Shown: positions 1-7,121 of the stretch, piece after piece | Layout of the letters: each line of letters begins with the position of its first letter | How positions within the stretch are numbered: the stretch's first letter is position 1 | Assembly (NCBI GenBank): GCA_904384225.1 | Contig: CAJFJV010000003.1 | Span: forward strand, 1 to 64,000 | Direction of reading: 5' to 3' | Source: an uncultured Oscillospiraceae bacterium | GTDB lineage: Bacteria > Bacillota > Clostridia > Oscillospirales > Ruminococcaceae | DNA: 64,000 nt | Position numbers and translations under genes: made by a program | The notes under the pieces: model-generated | The model's database searches: none | The model's input: only the letters and a program-made list of their open reading frames with translations | Told to the model about the DNA's origin: nothing

Positions 1-72
1 CCTTTTGGTTTTGTCTGGTCAACTCTACCTTAACACAGGTCACTCCTATTCGCTATTTATTTCTTTGATTTG

Positions 73-1041
73 TTACACATCATTGTAACACCTACACTGC
101 AAGGCCATTATCATTTTCCCGCTGTGCGTTCTAAATAAAGTATCCACTTCTTGCTTATAAGGGAAATTTTGATTCACTCCATGCCGCATTACCTTCATCC
201 CGGCTGCAATCGATGCATATTGTGCAGCTAAACAAATGTCATGTGTTTCCATATACTTGACTGCTAAAGCCGCATTATAGCAGTCGCCCGCTCCAGCGGT
301 ACTGACTGTCTTCCCGCAAAACGGTTTCACATGATATCGGTTTCCTTGGATTGATAGAATAGAGCCCTTTTCTCCCATCGTAATAATAATATTCTTTACT
401 CCTAAATTATGCAGCTTTATAAACGCCTCATCAATATCCAAGGGCTTATCCAAAGCTTGGCCGGTTAGTATTGCAGCTTCTGTTTCATTAGGGGTAAGTA
501 TTGTTATATATTTAAGGATTTCAGATGGAACGTTTCGTGCTGGAGCAGGATTATATATAATATCAACCCCAGCTTTCCCTGCAATTTGAGCCGCTTCCCT
601 AAGGGTCTCTTCTGACACCTCATTCTGCAACAGCACAAGTTGACTATCTTCAATTACGGAAGCGTATTCCCTGATATGTTTTGGCTGCATATGACGGATT
701 GCCCCCGGATAGACATAAACTTCATTTTCTCCATTTTTAGTATTGACAACAAAAGCGCAAGCTGTTTTCTGATTTGGAATTTTAACGATATATTTTCCTT
801 TAATATGTTCTGTATCTAAATCAAATTCACATCTGTTTCCAAATGTGTCTTCCCCTACAGCTGTAATAAAGTGCACTTCAGCTCCCAGCCTGCTTGCTGC
901 AACTGCCTGATTGTACCCTTTCCCTCCAGGCTCAAATTCCAATTTTGACCCTTCAACTGTTTCGCCGATAGCGGGAAAGTGTTTCACATCCATTAACAAA
1001 GACATTCCATAATGTCCTATAACACTAATCGCAGAACGCAT
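73..1041 (-). CDS. PfkB-family sugar kinase, ribokinase-like
   Basis: Predicted cytoplasmic ATP-dependent kinase that phosphorylates a sugar or nucleoside; 322 aa, close to the usual ribokinase length. The N-terminal substrate motif GGKGYNQAVAASRLG (about residues 39-53) matches the ribokinase signature, and TAGAGDCYNAALA near residue 250 is PfkB signature 2, with the catalytic Asp of GAGD at about residue 252. The ATG start is preceded by GGAGTGATCAGGA. The gene stands alone: no sugar transporter or hydrolase is beside it on its strand, so the substrate (ribose, another pentose or a nucleoside) cannot be read from context. Family membership is firm and the substrate is not. Confidence 0.88.
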   Translation of the reverse strand: MRSAISVIGHYGMSLLMDVKHFPAIGETVEGSKLEFEPGGKGYNQAVAASRLGAEVHFITAVGEDTFGNRCEFDLDTEHIKGKYIVKIPNQKTACAFVVNTKNGENEVYVYPGAIRHMQPKHIREYASVIEDSQLVLLQNEVSEETLREAAQIAGKAGVDIIYNPAPARNVPSEILKYITILTPNETEAAILTGQALDKPLDIDEAFIKLHNLGVKNIIITMGEKGSILSIQGNRYHVKPFCGKTVSTAGAGDCYNAALAVKYMETHDICLAAQYASIAAGMKVMRHGVNQNFPYKQEVDTLFRTHSGKMIMALQCRCYNDV

Positions 1042-1107
1042 TCCTGATCACTCCATTAAGAAAAGCCGTTCTTCCGCTTCTTGAATAAAAAACATACATT
1101 ATTTATT

Positions 1108-1136
1108 ATGCTAATCTTCTTTGTCGAATCTGTCAA
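1108..1136 (-). promoter_or_regulatory. putative sigma-A promoter of the PfkB kinase
   Basis: On the minus strand TTGACA (1131-1136) is followed after 17 nt by TAGCAT (1108-1113). The -35 is perfect and the -10 matches 4 of 6. It lies about 70 nt upstream of the kinase start. Confidence 0.4.
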
Positions 1137-1439
1137 TACGTTTTTCATAATAAAGACTCTTGGATTCATTATCAAACAGGAATCTTGTGCAATAGGGGAA
1201 GCTTGCTATTTGGTTTCATCCATATATTTCAAATCATTGCGAAGCATCGCTTTTCCTATTCAATCTATTTCTATTTCTTTTCTGGCTTTAAAGATAGATA
1301 TTTTTTAGGAACTACCAAAGTAAGCTATTTCCATTCACATTCTATCGGTTAACGATATCTGCACCTACCTGTAAAATCCATAGAGAAATATAAACGTCGA
1401 TCCCATTACACAGGCTATTTTATTTCTGCCTATCTATAC
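1137..1439. other. intergenic stretch, no gene seen
   Basis: This AT-rich gap lies between the kinase upstream region and the end of the ZIP gene. A 75-codon TTG-started frame crosses it (1081-1308, + strand) but has no good ribosome site and no recognisable family, so I see no gene here. Confidence 0.5.
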
Positions 1440-2210
1440 TTATCCCAATGCCACATCAAGAATCATCATGAAAACAAAACCGATTGCGACGCCGATTGTT
1501 CCAATATTAGAGTGTTCTCCAGCCTGTGATTCCGGTATCAGTTCCTCTACCACAACATAAATCATTGCTCCTGCCGCAAAAGAAAGGAAATACGGAAGAA
1601 GTCCCTCTATTTGACTGACAAACAGCAACGCAACTGTAGCGCCGATCGGTTCTACCACTCCTGATAATACACCATATCCAAATGCTTTGTATTTCGCTAT
1701 TCCCTCTCCTGCAAGCGGCATTGAGATAATCGCCCCTTCCGGGAAATTTTGAATTGCGATCCCGAGTGAAAGCGTCAAAGCCCCTGCTATAGTAATGCCT
1801 ACATTCCCAAGCATAGCGCCAGCAAGCGCAACGCCTACTGCCATTCCTTCCGGGAAATTGTGAAGTGTAACAGCGAAGACTAACATGATTGTTTTTGACA
1901 ATCCGGAACGAATTCCCTCGGGCTTATTACTATATCTGTGCAAATGCGGAATTACACTGTCCAATACAAGCAGAAATACGATTCCCAAAAGGAATCCGAC
2001 TGCTGCTGGAAGCCAAGTATATTTTCCTTTGGACATTTCAATAGCAGGGATTAATAGCGACCAAACAGATGCGGCTATCATTACGCCGGATGCAAAACCC
2101 AATAAAAACTTTTCTAATTTTGGGCTTAAATCTTTTTTTATCAAAAAAACCATCGAGGAGCCTAAAAGCGTACCAAGAAATGGGATAATCAAAATAAGTG
2201 CGATCCCCAT
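1440..2210 (-). CDS. ZIP-family divalent metal transporter
   Basis: Predicted inner-membrane permease taking up zinc or other divalent metals, in the bacterial ZupT/GufA branch. At 256 aa with about eight hydrophobic segments it has the expected size. The two metal-site signatures are present: HNFPEG in helix 4 and QNFPEG in helix 5, plus a conserved Glu pair (VVVEELIPE) near the C-terminus. The ATG is preceded by AAAAGGAGACTTATAG. It lies 69 nt downstream of a small HMA-domain gene on the same strand and is probably co-transcribed from the promoter at 2615-2644. The metal (Zn, Fe or Mn) is not settled by sequence. Confidence 0.9.
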   Translation of the reverse strand: MGIALILIIPFLGTLLGSSMVFLIKKDLSPKLEKFLLGFASGVMIAASVWSLLIPAIEMSKGKYTWLPAAVGFLLGIVFLLVLDSVIPHLHRYSNKPEGIRSGLSKTIMLVFAVTLHNFPEGMAVGVALAGAMLGNVGITIAGALTLSLGIAIQNFPEGAIISMPLAGEGIAKYKAFGYGVLSGVVEPIGATVALLFVSQIEGLLPYFLSFAAGAMIYVVVEELIPESQAGEHSNIGTIGVAIGFVFMMILDVALG

Positions 2211-2279
2211 CTATAAGTCTCCTTTTATATATTCGTTTATTGCATATTTTTCCACAGAAACCGACCCGCTATTCCAATA

Positions 2280-2537
2280 TTATGATCTTTTGAAGATTGA
2301 AAATGACTTTCTTTCATAAGGTTCTGTCTTTATTCCTGTTACCCGATAGCCTGTTTGGTTAATTGCTTCCCTCAATTTGTACTCATCTATTTCATGCTCA
2401 GCAATAATCACCGTTTCCCCTTTTCTATGTGATGAAGCTACTTTTTTGACAGGAAAAGATTTCCGGATCACATTATTAATATGTGTTTCGCACATACCGC
2501 AAGCCATTCCATCAATACCTAATATGATTTTCAGCAT
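2280..2537 (-). CDS. HMA-domain metal chaperone (CopZ-like)
   Basis: Small 85-aa cytoplasmic protein with one heavy-metal-associated ferredoxin-like fold. The metal-binding loop is GMACGMCE near the N-terminus, the canonical GMxCxxC that binds Cu(I) or Zn(II) through two Cys. Family members pass metal to P-type ATPases or regulators. Here the partner is a ZIP importer rather than a copper ATPase, so the cargo may not be copper. The ATG has a strong AACGGAGGG ribosome site. The final ~15 residues are basic and Ser-rich and not conserved in the family. It is the first gene of a likely two-gene operon. Confidence 0.85.
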   Translation of the reverse strand: MLKIILGIDGMACGMCETHINNVIRKSFPVKKVASSHRKGETVIIAEHEIDEYKLREAINQTGYRVTGIKTEPYERKSFSIFKRS

Positions 2538-2588
2538 GAAAAAGCCCTCCGTTTTAGCGTAATTTTCTTAATACATAGAACCCTATAG

Positions 2589-2602
2589 TTAGTTTGAACT
2601 AA
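2589..2602. promoter_or_regulatory. palindromic operator, DtxR/MntR-like
   Basis: TTAGTT-TG-AACTAA is a near-perfect 14-bp palindrome placed just downstream of the predicted transcription start of the HMA-ZIP operon, where a repressor would block it. It resembles the TTAG...CTAA half-sites of DtxR/IdeR/MntR-type metal regulators; assignment to that family is inference. Confidence 0.5.
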
Positions 2603-2614
2603 TCCTTTTAATTC

Positions 2615-2644
2615 ATCTTATCATATCAAAACGGAAACTGTCAA
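2615..2644 (-). promoter_or_regulatory. sigma-A promoter of the HMA-ZIP operon
   Basis: Minus-strand TTGACA (2639-2644) and TAAGAT (2615-2620) are separated by 18 nt. The predicted start falls about 7 nt further, directly before the palindrome at 2589-2602. Confidence 0.6.
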
Positions 2645-2831
2645 TGGTCCAAAACTACAAATCATATTTCCATATCAAAATATCCGGCATTAAGATTAAG
2701 CTGAAAAGTATTTTGCAGCTTTCTAAGAGCCATTTAAGCGGCCATTTCTCTCCTTTTGGATTTCTTTTGCTTGTACCATCGCTTTTAAACTTCTTATCAT
2801 CGCCTGATGTTATACGTAATTTTCTGTATAT
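2645..2831. other. short intergenic stretch, nothing seen
   Basis: Between the HMA-ZIP promoter and the GH31 terminator only shadow frames occur, including an 82-codon minus frame that reads through the terminator hairpin. Confidence 0.4.
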
Positions 2832-2868
2832 AAAAAGACAGGATGCCTTTTTTGACAACCTGTCTTTT
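2832..2868 (-). terminator. Rho-independent terminator after the GH31 gene
   Basis: AAAAAGACAGG and CCTGTCTTTT form a 10-bp stem with a 16-nt loop. U-rich tracts occur on both sides, so it can work in both directions. It lies about 50 nt past the GH31 stop codon. Confidence 0.75.
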
Positions 2869-2914
2869 ATGCAGAAGTTCATTAGCGTTGATATAAATCC
2901 CAATTCGTATTTGG

Positions 2915-4945
2915 CTATCCAATATCTAATATGTGGCTTTTATCCCTTAAAAATATCGGTATCACTTCCAGTGGTGCATCTACGCATATCGTCTGGCCGC
3001 CTTGATATACTTTCCCGCTTGTGTACTCTGTCCATGACGCCCCAGCAGGCAGATATACGTCCCGTTTCCTTTGCTGGTATTCCGTTATTGGCGCCACCAA
3101 AATTTGATCACCGAATAAAAACGCATCATCGATGTCCCACACCTCGGGATCACTTGGAAAATGATAAAATAGCGGTCTGATAACGGGGCATCCCTTTTCA
3201 CTTGCTTCTCTCATTAACTGACGGATATAAGGACGCATTTTTTCGCGCAGTTCAATATAGTGCTTCATAATACGATAATTGTCTTCGCCGAAAGACCAGA
3301 TTTCGTTGTCGGCACCACTTGCACACCGTCCGCCGCCCACCTTGCTCAAGGGCGTTTTTTGAGGATTCCGGTTTCCGTGAAGCCGCATAACCGGACAAAA
3401 TGTTCCATATTGAAACCATCTGATCAGCAGTTCCTGAAATTCAGGATCCCGAACATCGCCGTCATGAAACCCGCCGATATCTGTAGTCCACCATGGTATA
3501 CCAGACACAGCCATTTGCAGTCCGCAAATAATCTGTGTTCTTAAAGACGCAAAAGTAGATGGAATATCTCCAGACCAGACCAACGCACCATACCGCTGGC
3601 TTCCTGCCCATGCACAACGCACCAAGCTTACAATATCCTTTTCTCCTAATTGAGTTAAACCATCATAGATCATTTTCGTATACCATACTGGATATTGATT
3701 GCCAACCTCCAGTACTGACCCTTTATAATACCGATAATTTTCAAAATCATAACTGGAATATTCCGGTTCCGCCACATCAAGCCAAAAATTTTTGATTCCA
3801 TAGTCAAAATAATTTTTTTTGATTTTGTTCCAAACAAATTTACGAGCTTCCGGATTTGTCATATCGACAAAAGAGGTCGGGTCAATCATCAGCATATTAA
3901 TCTTAACACCGGATTCAGCGTGAACCAAATATCCATTTTCCTTCATTTTCTCATAATCCGGTGCGTATATCGAAACCGTCGGCCAGACAGAAACCATTAG
4001 CTTTGTTCCCATTTTGTCAAGCTCCCGCACCATTGCCAAAGGATCCGGCCAATATTCCGGATCAAACGCCCATGTCCCCTCTAACGTCCAATGGAAGAAG
4101 TCAGCAATAATCATGTCTAATGGGACGCCCCTGCGGTAATACTCTCTGGCAACAGACAAAAGCTCTTCCTGCGTTTGATAGCGTAATTTGCATTGCCAAA
4201 AGCCCAATCCATACTCCGGCATCATAGGCGGCTTTCCTGTTACTTCCATATATCGGGACAAGATTTCGGCAGGTGCATCCCCTGTTGTAATCCAAAAATC
4301 AATCACTTTTGTGCTTTCAGCTTCCCATTCTGTTATATTCTTGCCAAAGGATGCTCTTCCGACAGCAGGATTGTTCCAAAAAAATCCATAACCCAAATTG
4401 GAGTAAACGAAAGGGACAGAGGATTGAGAATTTCTTTGCGCCAATTCAAGGAAGCTGCCCTTTAAATTAAAAATGCCGGTTTGATATTGTCCCATACCAA
4501 AAAGTTTTTCTTCAGGATCGGACTCAAATTTCATACTCGCTTTAAAATTCCCACCAAATTGGTTTTTTAACTCTCTTGTGCGGATTCCCAAACTGGTATG
4601 ACGGCCGCTTTCTAACTCTCGCAGAAAAATGTTTCCTTTTTTATTTTTAAAAATAAGCTTTCCTGCTTTATTGACGATCACTTTAATTTTTCCGTTTATC
4701 ATTACGGCACCATCACCAATAATCTGCTCTTCTGAATTTACCTTTTGTTTTTCTTCGTTTGCCTTGTTTTCTATTATTTCAATCTGTACGGGCTGTTCCT
4801 CTTGCGGAAGTAAGGCCCAGTCTTCATCCGGAAAAGAACATAAACGCGTAATCCTAACCCGAAGGCTGTTTTTCCCAAAAGCTTCAATTTGCATTTTTTC
4901 GCCGTCATATTCTCTTATTATTTTGTTTTGTACTGTATAAACCAT
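2915..4945 (-). CDS. glycoside hydrolase family 31 alpha-glycosidase
   Basis: Predicted retaining alpha-glucosidase or alpha-xylosidase of family GH31, 676 aa from the chosen start, without a signal peptide, so likely cytoplasmic. An N-terminal beta-sandwich precedes the (beta/alpha)8 barrel. The nucleophile motif FWLDVAEPE places the catalytic Asp near residue 389, and WSGDIPSTFASLRTQI gives the acid/base Asp near residue 458. I chose the ATG at 4945 because AAAAGGATGG lies 8 nt upstream; longer in-frame starts lack a ribosome site. It is divergent from an AraC-family gene, which is its probable regulator. Substrate (maltose-type, isoprimeverose or other) is undetermined. Confidence 0.9.
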   Translation of the reverse strand: MVYTVQNKIIREYDGEKMQIEAFGKNSLRVRITRLCSFPDEDWALLPQEEQPVQIEIIENKANEEKQKVNSEEQIIGDGAVMINGKIKVIVNKAGKLIFKNKKGNIFLRELESGRHTSLGIRTRELKNQFGGNFKASMKFESDPEEKLFGMGQYQTGIFNLKGSFLELAQRNSQSSVPFVYSNLGYGFFWNNPAVGRASFGKNITEWEAESTKVIDFWITTGDAPAEILSRYMEVTGKPPMMPEYGLGFWQCKLRYQTQEELLSVAREYYRRGVPLDMIIADFFHWTLEGTWAFDPEYWPDPLAMVRELDKMGTKLMVSVWPTVSIYAPDYEKMKENGYLVHAESGVKINMLMIDPTSFVDMTNPEARKFVWNKIKKNYFDYGIKNFWLDVAEPEYSSYDFENYRYYKGSVLEVGNQYPVWYTKMIYDGLTQLGEKDIVSLVRCAWAGSQRYGALVWSGDIPSTFASLRTQIICGLQMAVSGIPWWTTDIGGFHDGDVRDPEFQELLIRWFQYGTFCPVMRLHGNRNPQKTPLSKVGGGRCASGADNEIWSFGEDNYRIMKHYIELREKMRPYIRQLMREASEKGCPVIRPLFYHFPSDPEVWDIDDAFLFGDQILVAPITEYQQRKRDVYLPAGASWTEYTSGKVYQGGQTICVDAPLEVIPIFLRDKSHILDIG

Positions 4946-5188
4946 TTTTAAATCCATCCTTTTTGATAAACCTATGCAGCAGCCAAGCTTGTATTTGCTA
5001 CTATATAGTATCACATTTTTCAGCCTGTCTGTTAGAATAATATCAACTATTATTAGTACGAAATCACCTAAACCAGCGCCATAAAGCTAAATCCATTGGC
5101 ATATTCCAAAAAGAACTTTGCAATATTAGATTGAACGCACTATAATAAAACCAAAAACCAATAGAAAGGCAGTGAGGTTCAAATTCTG
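4946..5188. promoter_or_regulatory. divergent control region between GH31 and AraC genes
   Basis: The 243-bp spacer contains a perfect 12-bp palindrome TACTATATAGTA (4999-5010) near the GH31 start and an inverted repeat AATAAT-atcaact-ATTATT at about 5037-5055. Both are candidate binding sites for the AraC protein; the assignment is inference. Confidence 0.45.
5118..5146 (+). promoter_or_regulatory. sigma-A promoter of the AraC gene at 5189
   Basis: TTGCAA (5118-5123), a 17-nt spacer, then a perfect TATAAT (5141-5146), 42 nt before the start codon. Confidence 0.6.
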
Positions 5189-6121
5189 ATGAAAAATATA
5201 GCCCTTGAAAATATACAGCATGGAACGGCTTCTTTTAATTATGCAGTCTATAAACACGGACCACAGCATTATGGATATGCCTTTACCCCTCACTGGCACG
5301 AAGAATATGAACTGGTATATGTAAAAAAAGGCAATTTTCATTTTCTAATAAATGGTCAATATTTTCATGTAAAGGAAGGCCAAGCCTTATTAATAGACCA
5401 GTATGCCATACACATGTTTCCCGACTTCCAAAACCACTGCAATGGTGAATATATCAGTTATTTATTTGGAAGAAAATTTATATTCCCATCTTCATCCAGT
5501 TATATTTCCGAACAATTTTACGATGAGATGTCTCCCCAAAAAGTTTCGTTGTCCCAGCTTATAACAGGTGAATTCGACTGGCAAAAAGAAATATTGCAGT
5601 ATGCAAGCAGACTTGAAGAATTAAGCCTGCAGCCTCTCAAAAATGCTCTGTCTATCCAAATTGCTTTGCTTTCTATTTTCAATCAAATAAAGATCAATAA
5701 AGCATATATTCTTATGCAAGATAATTCTATGACAAAAAATGAATTTATCAAAAAAGCTTTGATCTACATCCATCAAAACTATTCCAAAGATATTTCCGTA
5801 AGCCGGATAGCTGGTTCTTTACATATCAGCACCAATCATTTTATCCGCGTGTTCAAATTTCTGCTGGGTGTAACACCGCAAAAATATATTCAAACGTATC
5901 GGATTCAGCAGGCAATAAATGCGATGCATTCAGCGCAAGGGGTTTCTGAGCTTTCTGTCTCTGATATTGTGTTTGAAGTCGGCTTCCATGATCTCAGCTA
6001 TTTCTCACGTCGTTTTAAAAAGGAAACCGGACTCACTCCATCACAATATATAAACCGGCTTAACAGACAAGATAATAATACTGTTTACAATCACAACAAC
6101 GATAAGGACATACATACGTAA
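5189..6121 (+). CDS. AraC-family regulator with cupin sensor domain
   Basis: Predicted sugar-responsive DNA-binding protein of 310 aa. The N-terminal half is a cupin ligand domain (HWHEEYELVYV at residues 31-41 carries the His/Glu motif). The C-terminal ~100 residues are the double helix-turn-helix AraC domain (ISVSRIAGSLHISTNHFIRVFK, then DIVFEVGFHDLSYFSRRFKK, ending TPSQY). The ATG follows GTGAGGTTCAAATTCTG. The divergent GH31 gene suggests it activates glycoside use. The last ~20 residues are an Asn/Asp-rich tail without similarity to the family. Confidence 0.9.
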   Translation: MKNIALENIQHGTASFNYAVYKHGPQHYGYAFTPHWHEEYELVYVKKGNFHFLINGQYFHVKEGQALLIDQYAIHMFPDFQNHCNGEYISYLFGRKFIFPSSSSYISEQFYDEMSPQKVSLSQLITGEFDWQKEILQYASRLEELSLQPLKNALSIQIALLSIFNQIKINKAYILMQDNSMTKNEFIKKALIYIHQNYSKDISVSRIAGSLHISTNHFIRVFKFLLGVTPQKYIQTYRIQQAINAMHSAQGVSELSVSDIVFEVGFHDLSYFSRRFKKETGLTPSQYINRLNRQDNNTVYNHNNDKDIHT

Positions 6122-6124
6122 AAT

Positions 6125-6245
6125 CATAAAAAAGAGCACCTCCTTTTAATAAAGGAAGTGCATAGAATGGCAATAATAAGGGGATTTGCTTTATTTGATC
6201 AACAATAGTATTGATCGGCCTGTATTGTATTCAATACTCGAATAC
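6125..6245 (-). ncRNA. candidate small RNA from an orphan promoter/terminator unit
   Basis: On the minus strand a near-consensus promoter (6252-6280) is followed about 110 nt later by a hairpin with a U tract (6130-6161). No ribosome site plus open frame of useful length lies between. The predicted transcript would be about 115-120 nt and end just after the AraC gene on the other strand. It could be a regulatory RNA or the surviving leader of a lost gene. Expression is inferred from promoter and terminator alone. Confidence 0.4.
6130..6161 (-). terminator. terminator hairpin, effective on the minus strand
   Basis: GCACCTCCTTT (6136-6146) and AAAGGAAGTGC (6151-6161) pair with one mismatch. 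The U tract exists only on the minus strand (CTCTTTTTTATG), so it fits the orphan minus transcript better than the AraC gene. Confidence 0.6.
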
Positions 6246-6254
6246 AATTGTATT
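6224..6254. promoter_or_regulatory. nested palindromic operators
   Basis: ATTGTATTC-(7 nt)-GAATACAAT (6224-6248) overlaps a perfect 14-bp palindrome AATACAATTGTATT (6241-6254). The latter overlaps the -10 box and predicted start of the orphan minus-strand promoter, the standard position for a repressor site; the TTGTAT/ATACAA half-sites resemble those of GntR-type regulators. Confidence 0.5.
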
Positions 6255-6280
6255 ATACTGGAAGATTGACACTGTGTAAA
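6252..6280 (-). promoter_or_regulatory. sigma-A promoter of the orphan minus transcript
   Basis: Minus-strand TTTACA (6275-6280), exactly 17 nt, then perfect TATAAT (6252-6257). Confidence 0.55.
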
Positions 6281-6421
6281 GTACAAATAAGTAAAAAATC
6301 TTCAAGAGCCTAAAAGTTTGTCTAATATGCGCATAGCTACAGGAAAGCCGCCACGCATTTTTGAAATTTTGCGTACATAAAACGCTTACCATAACATAGA
6401 AACCAATTGGCCTTTATTTGT

Positions 6422-6488
6422 TTGACATCCGTATGACAAACTGTATTATAAAATTAGGTATTGACTTTTTTATGTGGCGTGTTATAAT
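6422..6488 (+). promoter_or_regulatory. tandem promoters of tRNA-Ala
   Basis: The upstream promoter is TTGACA (6422-6427), 16 nt, TATTAT (6444-6449). The proximal one is TTGACT (6461-6466), 16 nt, TATAAT (6483-6488), which would start transcription a few bases before the tRNA. Confidence 0.65.
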
Positions 6489-6500
6489 AAAAAAAGTCAT

Positions 6501-6576
6501 GGGGGCGTAGCTCAGCTGGGAGAGCGTACGGTTCGCATCCGTAAGGTCGAGAGTTCGATCCTCTTCGTCTCCACCA
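6501..6576 (+). tRNA. tRNA-Ala(CGC)
   Basis: A full 76-nt cloverleaf with encoded CCA. The acceptor GGGGGCG pairs with CGTCTCC and keeps the G3-U70 wobble that marks tRNA-Ala. The D stem is GCTC/GAGC, the anticodon stem TACGG/CCGTA with loop TTCGCAT (anticodon CGC, reads GCG), and the T stem GAGAG/CTCTT with loop TTCGATC. It is solitary, and an accessory strip with repeats begins directly after it, as is typical of integration hot spots. Confidence 0.95.
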
Positions 6577-6936
6577 AAAAGAAGACACCATTGGAATCTG
6601 AACCCCTAAGGTTTGGACAACAATGGTGCTTTTGTTATAAATCCTATATTTATGCGGGCTCGTAGGTTATCCGTTTTTAAATTCAAACTGGACACTAAAT
6701 CCAAAATACTCAAAATGACGAATGAAAAAAATAAAACGGAGAGTTTTGAACCCCTGTGTCTAATTTGTATCTTCCGTCAAAAGCGCTTAGCTACCAGCGT
6801 TGTCTATCTTGTACTTTGTGATTGTCTTGTTTTGCACAAGAGTTCGAATGTCTTTGTGGAAATGTTAAAAACATTTTTGTATAACCTTTAGACAAGAAAA
6901 AGTATTGTTTAAGAAATTTTTTAAACTATACTTTTT
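6577..6936 (+). repeat. diverged direct repeat, copy A (after tRNA-Ala)
   Basis: Its start (AAAAAGAAG then ACACCATTG and ACCCCT) and its end (GCGTTGT-CATCTTGT-like block, AAGAGTTCGAAT, then CTTTAGACAAG and a hairpin) recur at 7952-8150. About 150 nt extra lie in the middle of this copy. The hairpin 6897-6936 (AAAAAGTAT...ATACTTTTTT) is a terminator. AGAGTTCGAAT resembles a tRNA T-arm, so the repeat may derive from tRNA 3' ends. No gene was found here. Confidence 0.55.
6586..6634 (+). terminator. terminator downstream of tRNA-Ala
   Basis: CACCATTG (6586-6593) pairs with CAATGGTG (6621-6628) around an inner AACC/GGTT stem, followed by CTTTTGTT. Confidence 0.5.
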
Positions 6937-6979
6937 TCTTTTTATATGGTATACTTAAAGTGGAATTGTTCACACAATC

Positions 6980-7006
6980 TTGTTTATATCGCTTAAGCGT
7001 TATAAT
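6980..7006 (+). promoter_or_regulatory. putative promoter of the leader-peptide/methyltransferase unit
   Basis: TTGTTT (6980-6985), a short 15-nt spacer, then perfect TATAAT (7001-7006). The spacer contains the 10-bp palindrome CGCTTAAGCG, a possible operator. The short spacing suggests a weak or activator-dependent promoter. Confidence 0.45.
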
Positions 7007-7034
7007 AAATATTTTATTGAAAGGAATGAGTGAT

Positions 7035-7091
7035 ATGAAATATATAACATTGTTTGCCCAAACATATAACAGGAGGGTAACTGTACTTTAA
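7035..7091 (+). CDS. 18-aa leader peptide
   Basis: MKYITLFAQTYNRRVTVL, with ATG preceded by GAAAGGAATGAGTGAT. It ends 30 nt before the methyltransferase start. Its Arg-Arg codons (7071-7076) are themselves the 5' arm AGGAGGGT of a hairpin, so a ribosome on this frame changes the fold downstream. This is the arrangement of translational attenuators of inducible resistance genes; similarity to a known leader was not tested. Confidence 0.5.
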   Translation: MKYITLFAQTYNRRVTVL

Positions 7092-7113
7092 CCCTCCTAA
7101 TAGCAAATGGAGG
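7071..7113 (+). promoter_or_regulatory. three-segment RNA switch before the methyltransferase
   Basis: Segment 1 AGGAGGG (7071-7077) pairs with segment 2 CCCTCCT (7092-7098). Segment 2 can instead pair by CCTCC (7093-7097) with segment 3 GGAGG (7109-7113), the ribosome site of the methyltransferase. The two pairings exclude each other. Confidence 0.5.
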
Positions 7114-7121
7114 AAAAAGCA

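Noticed and set aside
1081..1308. 75-codon plus-strand frame between the sugar kinase and ZIP genes
   Set aside because: TTG start, no ribosome site, no family pattern, and it overlaps the kinase promoter.
2644..3180. 178-codon plus frame and 82-codon minus frame next to GH31
   Set aside because: They run through the terminator hairpin and antisense to the GH31 gene; they are shadows.
6474..6665. 63-codon frame (GGVAQLGERTV type)
   Set aside because: It is the well-known false frame read from a tRNA gene.
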